Part shown: piece by piece, positions 1-13,959 of the stretch | Layout of the letters: each line of letters opens with the position of its first letter | Numbering within the stretch: the first letter of the stretch is position 1 | NCBI RefSeq assembly: GCF_027744825.2 | Contig: NC_071342.1 | Location: 15,085,501 to 15,149,500, forward strand | Length of the DNA stretch: 64,000 nt | Origin: Synchiropus splendidus | Taxonomy: Eukaryota > Chordata > Actinopteri > Syngnathiformes > Callionymidae | Reading direction: 5' to 3' | Notes under the pieces: generated by a model | Seen by the model: the letters and a program-made list of their open reading frames with translations, nothing else | Database searches by the model: none | Told to the model about the DNA's origin: nothing | Made by a program: the position numbers and the translations under genes

Positions 1-3000
1 TTGTACATTAAAGACCTGGTTAGTGATCTATGAGTGGCCTCTCCAGTCGAACAGCACATCACATTCTATCACGTATTTATTATAAATTAACTTGATGTTG
101 ACCACAAAGATCATTCGGTGGACCCTGACAGAAGAACAACAGGACAATACTTCAGGGAATTACAAAGATGAATTCATCATAAATGAATTCTTCCTGAAAA
201 ACAAGATTCAATTCACCGAATCCCAACAACACAAGGACTGAGAAGCTGAAGTGACAAGAGTGAGACCAGAGGAGAGGAGTGGAACAGCGAGGAGATGCGC
301 TGTGGAATATAATTAATTCAATGAGACTAATTAGGAACATAAGAGCAGGTGCCAGGCTACGAGCTGACAGAGAAGACAGCGCGACAACATGCCAGCGCAA
401 GAAAAAAAAGTCACACAAACACACTCGCAGAAGCGTCTGAAACACACAATCAAACACACAATCGCACCAACACACAGCTGCGGTTATGAGGGTGTATCGT
501 GACAGGCACTGGGACAAAACAACTTTCTGCGTTTTGTCATGTGAAACCCCGCAGGAATACTCATGACAGGAAGCAGAGACCCAGGCACCGTGGGGGTCTC
601 TTGCCTTTGTCTCACACACGTTCCCTTTATTATTTTGTTCTGCAATGGTGGAAGGAAGTTTGCACCAGGCGTTTTTTTTTTTCTCGCCTAATTATTTCCG
701 AGTCTGCTCACATTGTAAACTGTGTAACTCTTAAGAGTCGCCAGAGCTTTGTTTATAGTTTGGAAGATATCTGGGCTTCAATTCTTTTGAAATAATTTTC
801 GTACGATTACTTCTCGAATCTATTTTTTTTCTTTCCATTGGTCTACGTTTTGTTCGACATTGTGTTATGTCACATATAAGAGCACATGAACATGAACATG
901 TCATAATGTCTAACACCAACTGACTGCAAGTCCCATAATGTACAGCAACAGTTGACAGGCTCATAATGGTTCAAATAAAATGTTTGAATCACTATTATAC
1001 ACCTGATTAAAAATGATCCACAATTTCTGTGTTCCCTCGTACAATACAGGCCAGCTAATCTAAACTATTTATTTATTTATTGATGATCAATTTTTGTTGC
1101 TGCCTTACATAGCATTTGAAATAGAATTAAGAGCAACCACCTCAGCGGAACCGCAGGTGGCAGCAGCGTTCCTGAACTCACTCGCACAACACACACAGTC
1201 GAAGTGAAGAAGAAAGAGCTGCAGCTCCCTCCACAGAGTGATGAATCCAAAAGGTTCGCAACGGTGCAGAAAACCACCAAAATATAAGCATCTGTTTCTT
1301 GACTCAACAGCTTTGGAATGTTATTAAAGTCCATCCTTTTTTGCTAAAAAACTTGTTTATGGCATTTACTTGGGAAGAACGTGCACACACCTAAATAAAG
1401 GGAAGAATCTCTTCAAACACATAGGAAAATTTGACTTCCAATTACCTGCACGTGTGAAAGCATTAAGCCAAACAAAAGGAAACGGATGCTGAGAAGCAGA
1501 ACTTGAAGAGACTCCCTCTCCTGCCATCCATCACTGAGGATCTATAGCCAACTTTGCTCCACACAACACAACAGCATTAAGGGTCTGTGTAGTCCTGCAG
1601 GCAGGATTCTGCCAAGCGGACAGCTCAATACCGAGCCTTAGAGCGGCCTGTCAATGCAACACCAAAGCCAAGACGGAGCGAGAAGAGGGGGGTGGACGCG
1701 GCGAAGGCTTTTTTAATTATCTGTGGTTGGGTCGGACTGTGCATCATCATTAGAGAGACTAAATAGCAGTGGTCACTGACTCAGGTAGTGGTAAACGGCA
1801 CAATTAACAAGCTGAGGAGGGAGAACTGTATTCAATTTGAAAGCCTTCTCTCCTAATCCATCTCCAGTGATCAGCAGTGCTGCTGAGCTACGCCCTTTTA
1901 CATTCAATTACATTAATCAGGTTATTACCCTGCAAAAAGTCAACATTTTAATCAGGAACTGGAAAGAAGTAGGGCACCTCAGACACCTCCAGGTGGAGAC
2001 GTGACAGTCGAGGGAGCCGAGCCATGATAGCGTCTTGAACAAGGAGTGAATGGCAAACGAAGAGTCAACACACCTTCAAAAACAGACAGGAGGAATGACA
2101 GAGTGGTGGGTTGTACCTACTGTCTGTCTTCTACTTCATATTTCTCATTATTCAAATAAATACATAGATAAATGAAACATGTTGGCTGTATGACGTGTTT
2201 TCTTCGAACATATGTATGTTTTATATTTACATTTTTTTTACCTTGTTGACCCATGCCATTTGCCCACTGTAGCAGGTTTAACCACACAATTTGTTTTTCA
2301 CATAAAAATGAGTACTTGGCGGACAACTTAGTCACAGAATTGGATCATCTAGAGGTGAAGGACACATCCAATGACGACAAACTGGAGTTTAAATGATTCT
2401 ACAATGTCATCTTACTCCAAAAACAACTGTAGTTATTGTGCAACACTGATGCCTTTATTCCAAGCACCTCTGATTCCTGGATGCGCTCCATTGATTCACT
2501 TTCGGCACATCTGCCATCATATCAACTCCATTTCGCATGCAAGTTCATAGATCTGGTTCCATAACTTAACTGGACACACCCATTGAGAACAGTAGAGAAC
2601 ACCTTAACCAACTTTATGGTGAAGTTGAAACTTGCTACTAGCCAAGACCAAGTCCCCCATGACTCACACCAAAAGCATTATTGTGTTGCACGATGCCACT
2701 TTTGCCGCGTGACAATCCAAAAACGGAGAGGCTGTTGAACCGCTCTGCGCTGCTTGAACTAGGACTGAGTGCTATTGTTTTGCGGTTTTAGTCAAGTAGC
2801 ATTTGTGTCATCATTAATTCAGGAAGTCAGTACTTCCAGGAAATTTTCAATAAAATAGCACAACGCAGTGACCTGAAATCTTGTTTAACTTTGAAACGTA
2901 AACAATACACCACCGTGCATACGCCAACCCAAGCGTGTTATTTCACTTGTTTTGTCTCTTTAAATGTGTTATTTATATTATAATGTTGAGTGAACTGATG

Positions 3001-6000
3001 ACTCGTGCCGTGTCTAGTGTGAGTCACCGCATGGTGCCATGCAGAGCTGCAGCATACCGCGACCGCTGTTGGTGTGAGTTCAATGGCCAATGGCAGACAC
3101 CACTCATGTGTGGTCTGGCTTTAATCCATACACCAAGACAAAATACAAACACAGTAACAATATCTCAAGTCAGTGAAAGCCAAGTGTAGCAGAACTGTGT
3201 ATCGTAGCACAGGGCAGCTAAGCAGCTCACAACAATATGGTTGGACTTATTGCGTTCATCGCAAAACCATCAAGCTCAGTCATCCACTAAGCTGGATTGT
3301 GTGTCTGCTTGTTGGCAGGGACATAACTAAATAGCTCAGATTTTGATGGTACTTTCTAGAGATTTCAAGACAATGAGGCACAAGTGCTGTGGATCACCCG
3401 CCGAATCCAGCATTTTTTTTTTTCGTGATTTTTTCCCCTGCACTCTATGCATGCCTTGCTTCCTCGATTTGGAGTAAGTGTTCATTCAACATTATTTTAT
3501 GCTGTATGGAATTCTGTGACAACTGAATATTCCTTCATCACCAGTAGTGAGGATTCCAGGTTCCGTTCCCTGTCAGGGGTCCTTGCAGTCAACCTACAAA
3601 GACTGTGTGGAGCACAGCTCAGTTTTATTAAGTCATGTCTTACAAGCCCCTGCACTTATGTACTGCTTTGTAATTTATGTCAACTTATCTCATGACACTC
3701 TAACTGTAGCTGTCTTCTCTGATATGACCATTTGTTGAACTGCACTGGTTTGTTTTAACCTCACCACACTGAAGATTAATATTATGCTTTTCTTTTTTTT
3801 TACACTTTCAAATAGCCTTACACATTTTACCTTTTCTATATGTTTGATTCAGGCTTTTCTTTACACTCTACAGTTGCTTTTTTTCACACATCTTCGTAGA
3901 GTAGGCATCAAATCCTCTCTGTAATAACCCATGTCGGGGTGTTGTTTCTCACAGCAGGTGTCTTGCAATTGAGAAAAAAAACAACTGCAGGGTTCACGTC
4001 ACAATAGCTAGGAAATCTCCCGACACGCCAAAGAAAATTCTGTAACACCAGCCATTATTCATGTATGGATGGGAACATCTTGTATAAACCTATGTAGAGT
4101 GATCCCCCATGGTCAGGTGGAGGATTATTTCATTCACAGCACAAAAAAAAAAGCCAATTTGTATGAATATGTGCTTACCACACAGCCGGGGAGGAGGTGG
4201 ACTCTGCTGACTGATTGCTGACTGCACACACAAAGTGAATCTAATTTAGTAGAACCTCTGGCTAAGCAGTAGTTTCTCCCCCATTTTCACCCACTAACAG
4301 GCAAGAAATCAATTCTCAAGCCTCTATGACGTTTGGAAGATTCTTGTCTTCCGTTCCCTTTATTTTATTTCCTCCGGTCTGTTTTGCATTTGGGTTATTA
4401 TGCGAGTGCTGACCGACAAACAGGGTGCTGATTATGGAGGGAAGCTTGTGTTGTCCAGCTGGTAATGAGAGAAGACAGAGGTGAGAACAGCTCAATACAG
4501 AGAGATAACCACTCTTTGATCCAAACGCTCATGCAGAACCTGGATTTGCTGCAATGTCAGTAAATGCGCTGTCAAACTCCTTGTTTAAATCTTCGCCTTT
4601 AAAACTTTTTAACAGAAGACGAATGCGCTTCAGCAGCCTTCCGCTCTGCTGCCTGTTATGAAGGCTGGTACACCTGTGTGTGTGTACCACGTAATATATG
4701 CTGCTTTTGGATTCTATCTTTTGTTTGTTTAAAATGCTGCATGTGGGGCTCTCAATTAAATGAAACATTTTCCCATTTTGTACCATTTTCTGATGCCATA
4801 CTACTGTCAAAAACTCATTTTTGGGGGGGTTGGGTCAGTCAGTTGCCGCAATAATTGAACTTCATATTCATTGGCTTCTCTTCGCATGTAGGAGGAGTGG
4901 GAGGGGCCAACTGAAGGTACCAGGGGTCTCTCTTCGCACGTCACTGCTCAACACATTAAAAATAGACCGGCAGGGGTAAGGGTTAACTCATGGGTCGACT
5001 TTCCTCCAGCTGCCACATTTTCGGCACCATGAGTCAAGCTCACAGTCACGTACAGTGCTGCAATTACCAAGCAACATCACAAAAAAAGCGATTGTCGGCC
5101 CCTATCCTCATCCTATACCCAAACTCTCATGTCGCTGGACGGGAAACCTTTGATTCAATTGGAAGCAGAATGTGTTAACTTTGGATGCTGAAGTCCACTG
5201 GACAGCCACCGTTTTGTGTGTTGACCAAAGCTACTCAAAATTCATCCTGCAGGCCACGTCCACCCTGCCAAATTCTGTAGTACCCAAGCGCTTCCTCCAC
5301 TAAGGCAGTGAGCATGAAGCAGTAGAAGTACAGCGAATGGACAGCGAAATATGGCTGAACATACAGAGGGTAGCCTGTAAGTTTGCTTTGTAAGTGCTGG
5401 CTTAAAGGATGTAAATCTGAGGTGGTACTTCCTAGTGAAACATCTCAAATTTGAGCTTATCTCCACTTGGAGTCTAATACACTCCATTCATTCTAAATAC
5501 TGGTGTGAAACTACTTATAAGACTCAGCACAATTATTGTACAATGATATGGATGTACTTTTTATTACAGTTTCATCGGCAGCTCATTTTATAGGAAGATT
5601 TTTGGGTGCAATAAATCACTTTGAAGCAAACTGTGTGTCACCCATGTGTAATTTGTACAATGGAGGGGCCTAAGATGTTGTTTATTTGATGTTAGCATGA
5701 GTTACATTTTTAATTATACAGAAAAGAATTACTGTTCTGAGGGGCGTGAGGCATTTATCGTAGCTTCTCCTTTAGTTCTGCCCTTAACTATTAATGAAGG
5801 AAAATGTGACGGCAGATTCCAGACACTTGCATTACCAGCGTGGCCCTAAAATGTGCGACATCTTTGCTCAACATATTAAAGGCAAGTCACCCGATCGTTG
5901 TCCAGCAGTAAGCAGCAACTGTCTGACTTCTCACCCACCAGCAGCGGCTCGGCTCCTTCGCAGTTTCTCATGATCTGAACACTAAACTGTCCAAGTGCCA

Positions 6001-6490
6001 CCTCCAGATCCCCACTAACTAGACCCATGGCAGCTTAAGACGTCTTGTTAAATTGAGACCTCGTTCCCCAGTGGTCTTAAATGTAAAACATATCTCTACC
6101 TTTGACAAGCGATGTTAATCCATTTAGTGTAACGAACTAACACGTCTCTAATTAAAATATGCCTTCTAATGATACACACTGACATCCTGGAAAACACTGT
6201 CACGCTTTCCTCTCCTAATACAAGAAGATGCTAATTGCTTCGGCTACACTGGTGTTCAAATCCCAAGGCTCATGGAAGCTCCTGCGGGAGCCAGTGTTGG
6301 GGTTTGAAACCCTGGTTCAAAAGAAGGGCCCTTTGCCATCTGTTACTGCAGGATTGTTTTCTCTCTTCAGGAGGTGGATGATTGACACTTGCTACATTTA
6401 CATGGCTTCAGTTATTACGGTTAAAAGTCATGATTTGATTTGAGTTTCGGTAAAATACATTTTTGATGGTTTGAATGTATGTAAACATCT

Positions 6491-6504
6491 AAAAAAAAAA
6501 AATA

Positions 6505-6538
<34 letters not shown>

Positions 6539-6544
6539 TTTTTT
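6491..6544. repeat. A-run / (TA)n / T-run microsatellite
   Basis: A run of twelve A's is followed by about ten TA units and then 24 T's, making a self-complementary AT tract. It sits directly before the LINE-derived fragment at 6556-6995 and may have grown from retroelement-associated simple sequence. Confidence 0.9.
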
Positions 6545-6555
6545 ACATATGTTTA

Positions 6556-6995
6556 CATGCACTGGCTGCCTGTGACTTTTAGAATTGATTCTTCCGTTCG
6601 TTCTTAAAGCTTTAAATGGTTGCACCTCAGTATCTAGTAGAGCTTTTAACCCCTAACGTTCCTCCGTGGTTCTTGAGGTCAGCTGACCGGCTGCTCCTGG
6701 AGGTAGAGACCGGGCTTTCTCAGTCTGTGGCCCCCAGATATGGAATGCCCTCCTTCCCCATGTTAGACAGGCAGCATCACTGTCCACTCTGAAAACACTT
6801 CTAAAAACTCACTTTTAATCTTTGGCGTTTATACAACCGCACATCTGCTCTTTTTTTAGTCATTTTACCGTATCTGCCTTGTTTTAATTTTATGCATTTG
6901 TTGTTTTCAATGTCTGTTTGATCCTGATTTTACAGTTGTACAGCACCTAGCGTCGATCTTGTATTGCTTCTTAAGTGCTTTATAAATACATATGG
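6556..6995 (+). mobile_element. L2-like LINE 3' end fragment (ORF2 C-terminus plus 3' tail)
   Basis: Conceptual translation gives broken pieces of the typical fish L2/CR1 ORF2 end: a HWLPV..RID segment near 6560-6590, a KALNG-like segment near 6610, then at about 6707-6812 a frame reading DRAFSVCGPQIWNAL and LSTLKTLLKTHF before a stop. After that comes a 3' untranslated tail ending near 6990 in 'aagtgctttataaataca', the usual end of L2-type elements. No reverse transcriptase core is present, so this is a dead 5'-truncated copy. The tail near 7005 runs into unique sequence. The family call comes from the protein motifs plus the tail; the exact subfamily cannot be stated. Confidence 0.75.
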
Positions 6996-7499
6996 TATGG
7001 TATATAAAGGCCCAATAATGAAATATATTTTAAATATCTTTTCAATTTCATTTTGTGCTTTGAACCTCATGAGGGCCACATAATTACGGGGAAAGGCCCC
7101 GGGGTCACTCTCCCTCTTCTGGTGTTGAAGGATCATCCCACTTCCAACACCATATCTGTGTTGCGCTGCCTCACCCTGCAGAGAACTAACTTTCTCAACC
7201 AGGTTTGACCCTTTCTCTTTGAATGACATGGGTGTCCTAAAATATGCGACTGCGTAAAGTGCGTTGTAATATATAGAAAGAAGATTTCCGAAATGATGCT
7301 GGGGCCTGTCAAGTCTTGAAGGAGAACAGGGCACAGGCAGTTAAGAGAACCAAGGTCAAATGCAAGACCTATTTTTGGTCTTGCTTTTAGATTTTAAATC
7401 CAAACCAATAATAACTTGACTGTTGTTCATTTAATAGCTACTCTTTGTTCACTCTCCAGCCTACTTTTGTTTCCTTGCTTGTTCTGTAGATGGTCCATG

Positions 7500-7800
7500 T
7501 GGGTGGAGCAGGTAGAGCTCCATTCTGAATGAGAGTCAGACGTTAGTTAATAGTCTCTCTGTGGACAGATGAGCTCCATTAGGAGGTTAATTTAAAAATG
7601 AATAGAGGACATAGAGCAGGAAAGGGCAATGGAGGCAGAGGGAACCCACACAGTTCATGCAAGGAGCAAAATACCAAGTCTAAACATTATTTCTTTTTAT
7701 GAAGCAGTGTGGTTAATTGGGTCGGCGGTAATTAAGCAGAAGAGGAGGGCGCGTTTAAATAGTCATGCTAATCACCCATTGAAAACAAGGCAGCCGATAC
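7500..7800. promoter_or_regulatory. Candidate conserved non-coding element (homeodomain-site cluster)
   Basis: A non-repetitive block of balanced composition carries several homeobox-type words: a TTAATTT near 7587, GGTTAATTGG at 7711-7720, GTAATTAAGC at 7728-7737 and CATGCTAATC near 7763. Such clusters are typical of teleost developmental enhancers. No conservation data were available, so the role is inference. The open frame at 7629-8078 overlapping this block looks accidental. Confidence 0.3.
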
Positions 7801-7814
7801 CAGCCGATACCAGC
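7791..7814. repeat. 10-bp tandem duplication
   Basis: The unit cagccgatac occurs twice in perfect tandem and is followed by cagc, the start of a third copy. It is a small replication-slippage duplication at the edge of the candidate regulatory block. Confidence 0.85.
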
Positions 7815-8639
7815 AAGTCTACCACTTCACGCCATTTTTTTAAACGTGGAGCCATTGTTCAGATGCAAGAACTGCAGATCTTACTCCCAATTTCCATTTC
7901 TTTCCCCCCTGCAGAAAGGCTGAATCTGATCCGAACTCATTGGTGTGTGGATAATGAAGGGGTTACCGGGAGCTGGAAGAGGCCCAGTAATTCCCCGCAC
8001 CAGGGGACGGGGTTTCTTTTTTTTTTTGGGTGGGGTTTGGATGAGTACCCTTGCTCCGTGATGCATGCACTCATGTGAGCTTGTGACAGCCTTACCCAAA
8101 TCCAAGACTCCAAGTCGACGCTGCATGCATTAGCTGAAAACGCAGTGCAAAGCCATGTCCAATATTTATTTATTTATTCCATACATTTTGTGACCAGAAT
8201 GCGTTTTATTAATTTAAATTATTATTTACAGAAAAACTTTTCTTTCACTCACATAAAAGAGATTTAGTTCAGTGAGGAACCCACATAAATCTCTTGCTGC
8301 TATATGTGTATCTAGATTTTTTTCATTTTTTTTAACTAATATTTATCCTACACTGTCATGTCCTTCAAATGTACAAAACAATATAGAATAAAATTGACAG
8401 AGAAAAAAATAAATAAAACCGTCTGCAATTAAGCCAAATACATTTATTGGAATTAAATAAAAAAAATATTTGTAATGAAAATTGTGAATATGAATTACAT
8501 ATATTGCAAATACACAGTTTTAGTTCAATTAATCTTTGTTTGTATTACCCTTTAATATAACAAATGGTTCTAAAATGTGTTTCTAACAAAGAGCCCCAGG
8601 ATGACAACAAGAATATACAATGAAACGCATGTTAAAATC

Positions 8640-8990
8640 ATTTATCTCCCATCATGTCCTTGCTGAGCTCATCATTTCCCCTTTTTCCATAGATGTGGGA
8701 GTAACCCAGCTCAATTTAAGGTCATGAAAATTTGCATAAAATGGCGATGCAATGTGTGGGCGTCTCCCAGAGGGGGGTCACCTTAAGCATCAGTGTTAAG
8801 ACACAAAAAGACCCCAATGTACTCCAGGGTTAAATACCCCCAGTTCATTATGATAAAGATGTGAACAAGGACTCCAACTACCAATGCTGTCAATAGACAT
8901 TGAGTCGCGGCCCCAGACTCACACTCTCCCAGGACCCGGTACGAGCCGCCATCCATCATCTGAATACTCGCGGCCTGAATCATTGCAGAT
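8640..8990. promoter_or_regulatory. Candidate non-coding regulatory block with octamer site
   Basis: The block contains a perfect octamer word ATTTGCAT at 8730-8737 (POU-family site) within GC-balanced, non-repetitive DNA, flanked by AT-rich filler on the left (8150-8600). There is no open frame of note. The regulatory reading is inference from composition and site content. Confidence 0.25.
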
Positions 8991-9869
8991 CATTATAGTA
9001 ACAGAGAGAGCGACGGTGATTGGCTGTGATTGCAGGATCACGGGGATTTGAGGGGTGATCCATCACACCGGGTGGCACACTAACACCTCTCTGTGATGGG
9101 GTGCACCCGGGGGGTCAGGGCCAGGTCAGTCTCTGAGAACGACGGCAAATATTGCAAATCTGAAATCTGGTCTATGGCCTTCAACATTCTGGGGTTTTAC
9201 ATCACCAGTGTCGGAATGGAAAATGAACTCAACAAGAAAAGGATTGTTCAGTTTATAGCACATCAAAGTGTGTTGTAACATTTTGTCAGGAAGAGCATGT
9301 GATAATAAATAAATAATAAAATTCACAAGTTAAAAATGTAATTAATAAAAATAAGGATATAGGGTCCAAGTGTTGACGGTGGTAGTATTTGTCTATTTAT
9401 AAACAGTATTATATTAAATATACAAATTATTTTATGTGCAATAGCCAATGTGCAGATGCAGCAGGAGAGAGATGCTGTGGGACCTGGATTAAATAACCAG
9501 TATCCAACTACTTTCCCTGCAGTTTTACAGCGCAGAACGACCATCGATCGCATAGATGGTGATATTCCAGTATCTGTACTGAACAGTGGTTAGCAGAGAG
9601 CGCTAACATGTTAGCACAGGGCTCCCAATTCTCTTGTAACCAGCATAAAACTCCTGCAAAAGAGGCTTTTGTCAGGACACACTTCCCATTTGTCTGGGCT
9701 TTCTGGCCAAGTGACTTATGAATGCAGTCTGTGGTGCGCTCGCAAGATGATACTGTGGAGTGAGAGTTGGCTGCCTTATGCTAGCATCAGTTACGTGAAT
9801 CCAGTAGTATTGTAAAACATTGATACAGCATAAAAAGGAAAACTTAAATGAGGCCAACTAAAAATGGAG

Positions 9870-10164
9870 TCAGCTGTCTTCTTTTACAAGTCTTTCTTGC
9901 AATACACGACCTACTCCACGACTTGGTTGTTGAACATGTTGAAGTTTGGTGGATTCACATTCAGCCACTTCTCCACTGTGTTCATACCAGGAGTGGAGCC
10001 GCTGACCCCGTACAGATTGTTTCTCTAAACTGGTGCAACATAACCTCCGGCAATGGGTTGTCATCCAAATGAGATAAGTTTATTTTCCTGAGACTAGCAT
10101 TTGTTTCATCAGCCTGTAGGGTCGCAGACCACACCATCAACCAGTAGGGAGTCCTTCTCAGCAC
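9870..10164 (-). pseudogene. Possible broken coding fragment of unknown origin
   Basis: On the minus strand a frame starting near 10164 reads RTPYWLMVWSATLQADE and then SLRKINLSHLDDNPLPEVML before a stop near 9982. Shifting one frame just before the stop continues with NTVEKWLNVNPPNFNMFNNQ and then meets a TAG near 9910. The amino-acid composition looks more protein-like than the surrounding frames, and two adjoining frames join plausibly across a single shift, as in a decayed retrocopy or transposon ORF. I do not recognise the family, and no splice sites bound it convincingly. It could also be chance. Confidence 0.2.
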
Positions 10165-10882
10165 CTGCAGCTCCAGCGCGGTGGCCCGCTAGCGAGGAAA
10201 AAGCTTTGGCTGCGGCCCAAATATCTGCCTGCACCTTCTGTGCGAGCACACGCGCCTTAGGAAACCAGGAGGCTGCAATATTGTGGAACAAATGTCCTCT
10301 TATCTCTGCTGATTTGGTTAACCACCCACTTTTTTACTCCAACTGTCTGATGCTGCATGGGGGTCAAAGGTTAATGGGAACGTACAAGACGTTCCTATAG
10401 TGTCAAACACGAGGGGACCGACCTGTTAGAGGGCGCTCAGAGAGAATTAACAACAGATCCAAATAGCAGTCATCAAATTGATTTTTTCTTTTTTTCCCCT
10501 CATTCACAATTTGTTCTTGTATTTGAAGGGATGTTACCTCCAAGCTTAGTCACTTTCAATGTCAAGTGACAGTTAAAGAGATTCAGCAAAGGGCGGAACA
10601 TTTTTCATGAACTATTATTAAATCACTTTCAGTTTATCAAATTCTATCCATGTCTGTTGCTTCTACCCACAGCACCACACAACACATCTCCTATCATGAG
10701 GCGTAAGAAATATTAGTGTGGAACCACAGTAGGTGGTTCGAGTTCCACCCAAGTTACAGTGAGCCCATACTTTCTTTGTTCTTGACAATGGTTACCAATT
10801 CAAACTTTTACCAATCTCCCAGAATCTTCATGAAGCAAAGCTGCAGATGCCGTGCTCTGAGTGTCCAGTGGTTCCTTCAGAT

Positions 10883-11030
10883 CAGGGGTCTCACACTGAT
10901 CCACAAAGGGGCTGCAGTCGGTGCAGGTTTTTGTGCCAACCAAACAAGCACACGTACTTTAACCAATCAGGCGTCAGCTGAAACAAGCCGCACCAGACAG
11001 ACACTTAACTGATTACAGTTAAGCAAAAAA
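10883..11030. mobile_element. hAT-like transposon terminal fragment
   Basis: The segment starts with caggggtctcacactgatcc and continues with gtgcaggtttttgtgccaac and an 'accaatcaggcgtc' motif. This resembles the end sequence of non-autonomous hAT-type elements widespread in fish. I do not see the matching opposite end, so this appears to be a single truncated or decayed end. Family attribution rests on recognition of the end motif and is moderate. Confidence 0.45.
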
Positions 11031-12778
11031 AGGTGACACAAAACTGTTGAATATGTAAATAAAATGGCAAAATGTGTGTCTGCGAACCAAGGCATTAAAC
11101 AGTATTTGAAACCTGCGCCGTCTTCAATCCAAAATAAGAAACAAGTTTTGATTCAATGTCATCCAATATTTGATCCATTATCAAATGTTTACTTTTGATC
11201 GGCCACGTGTTTTTGTAGGCAGTGATACCTGGAGTGAGCAAAGCACACACCTCAACACAATGTCACTCCTAAGGTGTGGCATACTGATGATCATCGAGTG
11301 AACTTCTGATCTCAATGGAAACATGTTTCTCTGACTTCTGCATCACCCTGGGTCACAAATGTTCACTTGACCATGGTGTTTGGAGTGAGAATGTGGGGCG
11401 CATGTGGTGTTACATCCCACAATGTCAAGCTCAAAAGTGGGCTGAATTGATATTAGTGACATCTTGGAGTGATTTTAAGATGCATCCTCAGGTAAAACTA
11501 GTCCATGAAGCTTGGTTCTCACGTGTGTCAGGTAATGACCACGGGTTTCCCAAAATGATAACTCATTAATCGCTCATATCAGAGGTCAAAGTTAATGTCT
11601 GTTCATCCGGATATCTGGTACTTTTTCATGTTCAATTCCAAGGCATTTCCTATGAAAACTTGAGAATACAATAGATATTCCAGTATTTCCAGCTTCATCG
11701 TTGGTGAGGCTGATCCAGTAAATCCACTCAGTCAAAAAGACACTGTCTCCCCAAGTGTGTTATTGGAAAACAATATTTGAAATTATTTTCCTGATCACTG
11801 GCTTATCTCCTGGAATCCTTCCACATCCAGCCAAAAGTTCTGCAATTTGAACAAAACAAACAGAAGCTCAGTCATCTAGAGTGAGGGGAATTTATTTTTA
11901 CTGTTCCGAATCCCGACTTTTCATTTTTTTGTAATCAGTTGCAACAGATAACAATTAAACGTCAGAGCGCATGAAAGGAAATCATTTTCTGCCTTCACAA
12001 TCAGAATTAATGGCACCCCCTTTTTTTTGGAGGGCGGGGGGGGTGGATTATTCACTACCAGAAGAATATCTTCCCTGCTCTGATGTATACAGTATCTGTA
12101 TGTATTTATCGCACATGAGCAGTTGTCTGTGGGAGGGGAGTGTATCCATGGCAACGGTCTGGTCCTCAGCTGTCACGCTGAGGAGGACGATGGGCGCCAT
12201 GAGCAAGAGGACCATTTAACCTCAGCTGCTCCTCAGCTTAAGGGAGTCAAGATGCTGTTGAAATCCTCAAAACCCCTCACTTGATATGTAGACACCCCCC
12301 ACCTCGTCTTTCAGCGGACAAAAGACAGAGAGAGGAGACAGTCGGGGAGAGCTTGAGTGGAGACACAACAGATGGAAAGTTCAATAAAACTAGAGCAGGA
12401 TGTAATGACATGATAGGAAGATGAAAGAAAGTCGGCATCGTAAGAAACAGTAAAACAGGAAATATTTGTTTCATGTTGACCTGAGAGACGTGTCAAAATG
12501 ACTAATCTCACCCATCATTTTGGTCTAATTTTATCCTCCTATTATTTTCTTTTTTTCTTTCATCCACTCCTTATTGTCATCTTAACTTCCTACCATCTTA
12601 CTAAAGTGGAAAAATGAGGTCCAAAATGGCAAAAAAAAAAAAAGTCGACAAGGACTTGGACCATGCGAGCAACAAGACAAGCCAAACTGATGATAAATTT
12701 GGTGAGTTTTGGCAGGAAGTTGAAAAAATGATCCTCAAAATAAGTCCTTTCTGTATGATGAAGAAACAGACAATGTCT

Positions 12779-12801
12779 TATATATATATATATATATATA
12801 T
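12779..12801. repeat. (TA)n microsatellite
   Basis: About eleven uninterrupted TA units, followed after a GA interruption by a further short TA tract. Confidence 0.95.
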
Positions 12802-13165
12802 GAATATATAATACTACACATTCATGCAATAATGATGGAGTTCTAGGGTTCTACAGCGCTTTGTGAGAGGGAGTGTTGGGGGTCGCGGGTGGTGGGGACC
12901 TGTCTGACAGGGTGTCATCGCGGCAGTGACACACATTGTCAGTGACAGAGGTTAGCGGGTCAGACAGGAAGGTCTGTTCCTATGAAGGGAAGTGGGTTCT
13001 ATTGTTCCCTCTCTGCTTTAGCACAGCCCAATCAGGCTTTGTCACCAACACACTGTCTTAATCTACCATTGTGTGTTTGTCTTATTCGGTCGTCCCAAAT
13101 CCCTTCCCATCTTTCTGCCTTGCTTTCACTTGTGCGGTGATTCCTGCATATTCTTCCTTCAAGCT

Positions 13166-13189
13166 TGTGTGTGTGTGTGTGTGTGTGTG
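13166..13189. repeat. (GT)n microsatellite
   Basis: About twelve uninterrupted GT units. The two overlapping open frames with runs of alternating residues here are artefacts of this repeat. Confidence 0.95.
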
Positions 13190-13959
13190 CGCCGCAGGCC
13201 TTCCCAGGGGAGGCTTCACCAGCTTTAGAGGCCAAATGAGTTGTAAGTCTATTAAAAAGGCAGCGCCGGCGTGTAGATTCCCACAAAGGCCTGTCATTCA
13301 GGTGCACTTCATTTCCACTTGCTCAACAGTCGATGGCGGGGCAGAGGTGAGAATGACAGGTCAGCATTAATGCAGCTACTTCGCTTTAGCTACCAATTCC
13401 ATTTTGAAGGTGTTTTAGCTAATGTTTTTAGTTAGACTGCCCAGGAAAAGAACAGAAATCTAAAGTAGCCCCACAGGTAGGTGAGCATCACTCTGTGCTA
13501 CTGTCGCGTCAACAGAGTGTCAAGGCTAATTACGGATGATTCGGAGTTTCGCTTGCATCGCTAAAAAAATGTAATTTGTTATTGATTGATACTTAAATAG
13601 TCCGCGTCTGTTCCTATTATTGCATCATGAGAGCAGAGCTGCCAATACTCTCATCAGGGTGACTCCAGAATCTCCCGTGTCAGACGTGAAGAAGAGGCGA
13701 AAACATCATGGCCGACAAGATGTTATTGGAGGAGGGACAAGCAGGAAACTGTGGAGTCGCACTGCTCCGTCCAGAGAAGCATCAAAACATCCAAAATATC
13801 ACGTACAGGCGACGCAAGCAGAAGTCAGGCATGGCAAGCTTAAAACCACATAGTTGTTTCTGTTCAAATTCCACTGTATACCAACCACGAATCCAAACAG
13901 TGTGAGGCTGTAACAGACACTTCAAACTGAGAATTTCACCAGCGACGATGTCGCCCGTC

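Noticed and set aside
7629..8078. 149-codon plus-strand frame
   Set aside because: No recognisable domain, overlaps a candidate regulatory block and runs through low-complexity sequence; likely chance.
10716..10770. tRNA B-box-like 'ggttcgagttcc'
   Set aside because: No matching A box at proper spacing and no cloverleaf could be drawn, so neither a tRNA gene nor a SINE head is supported.
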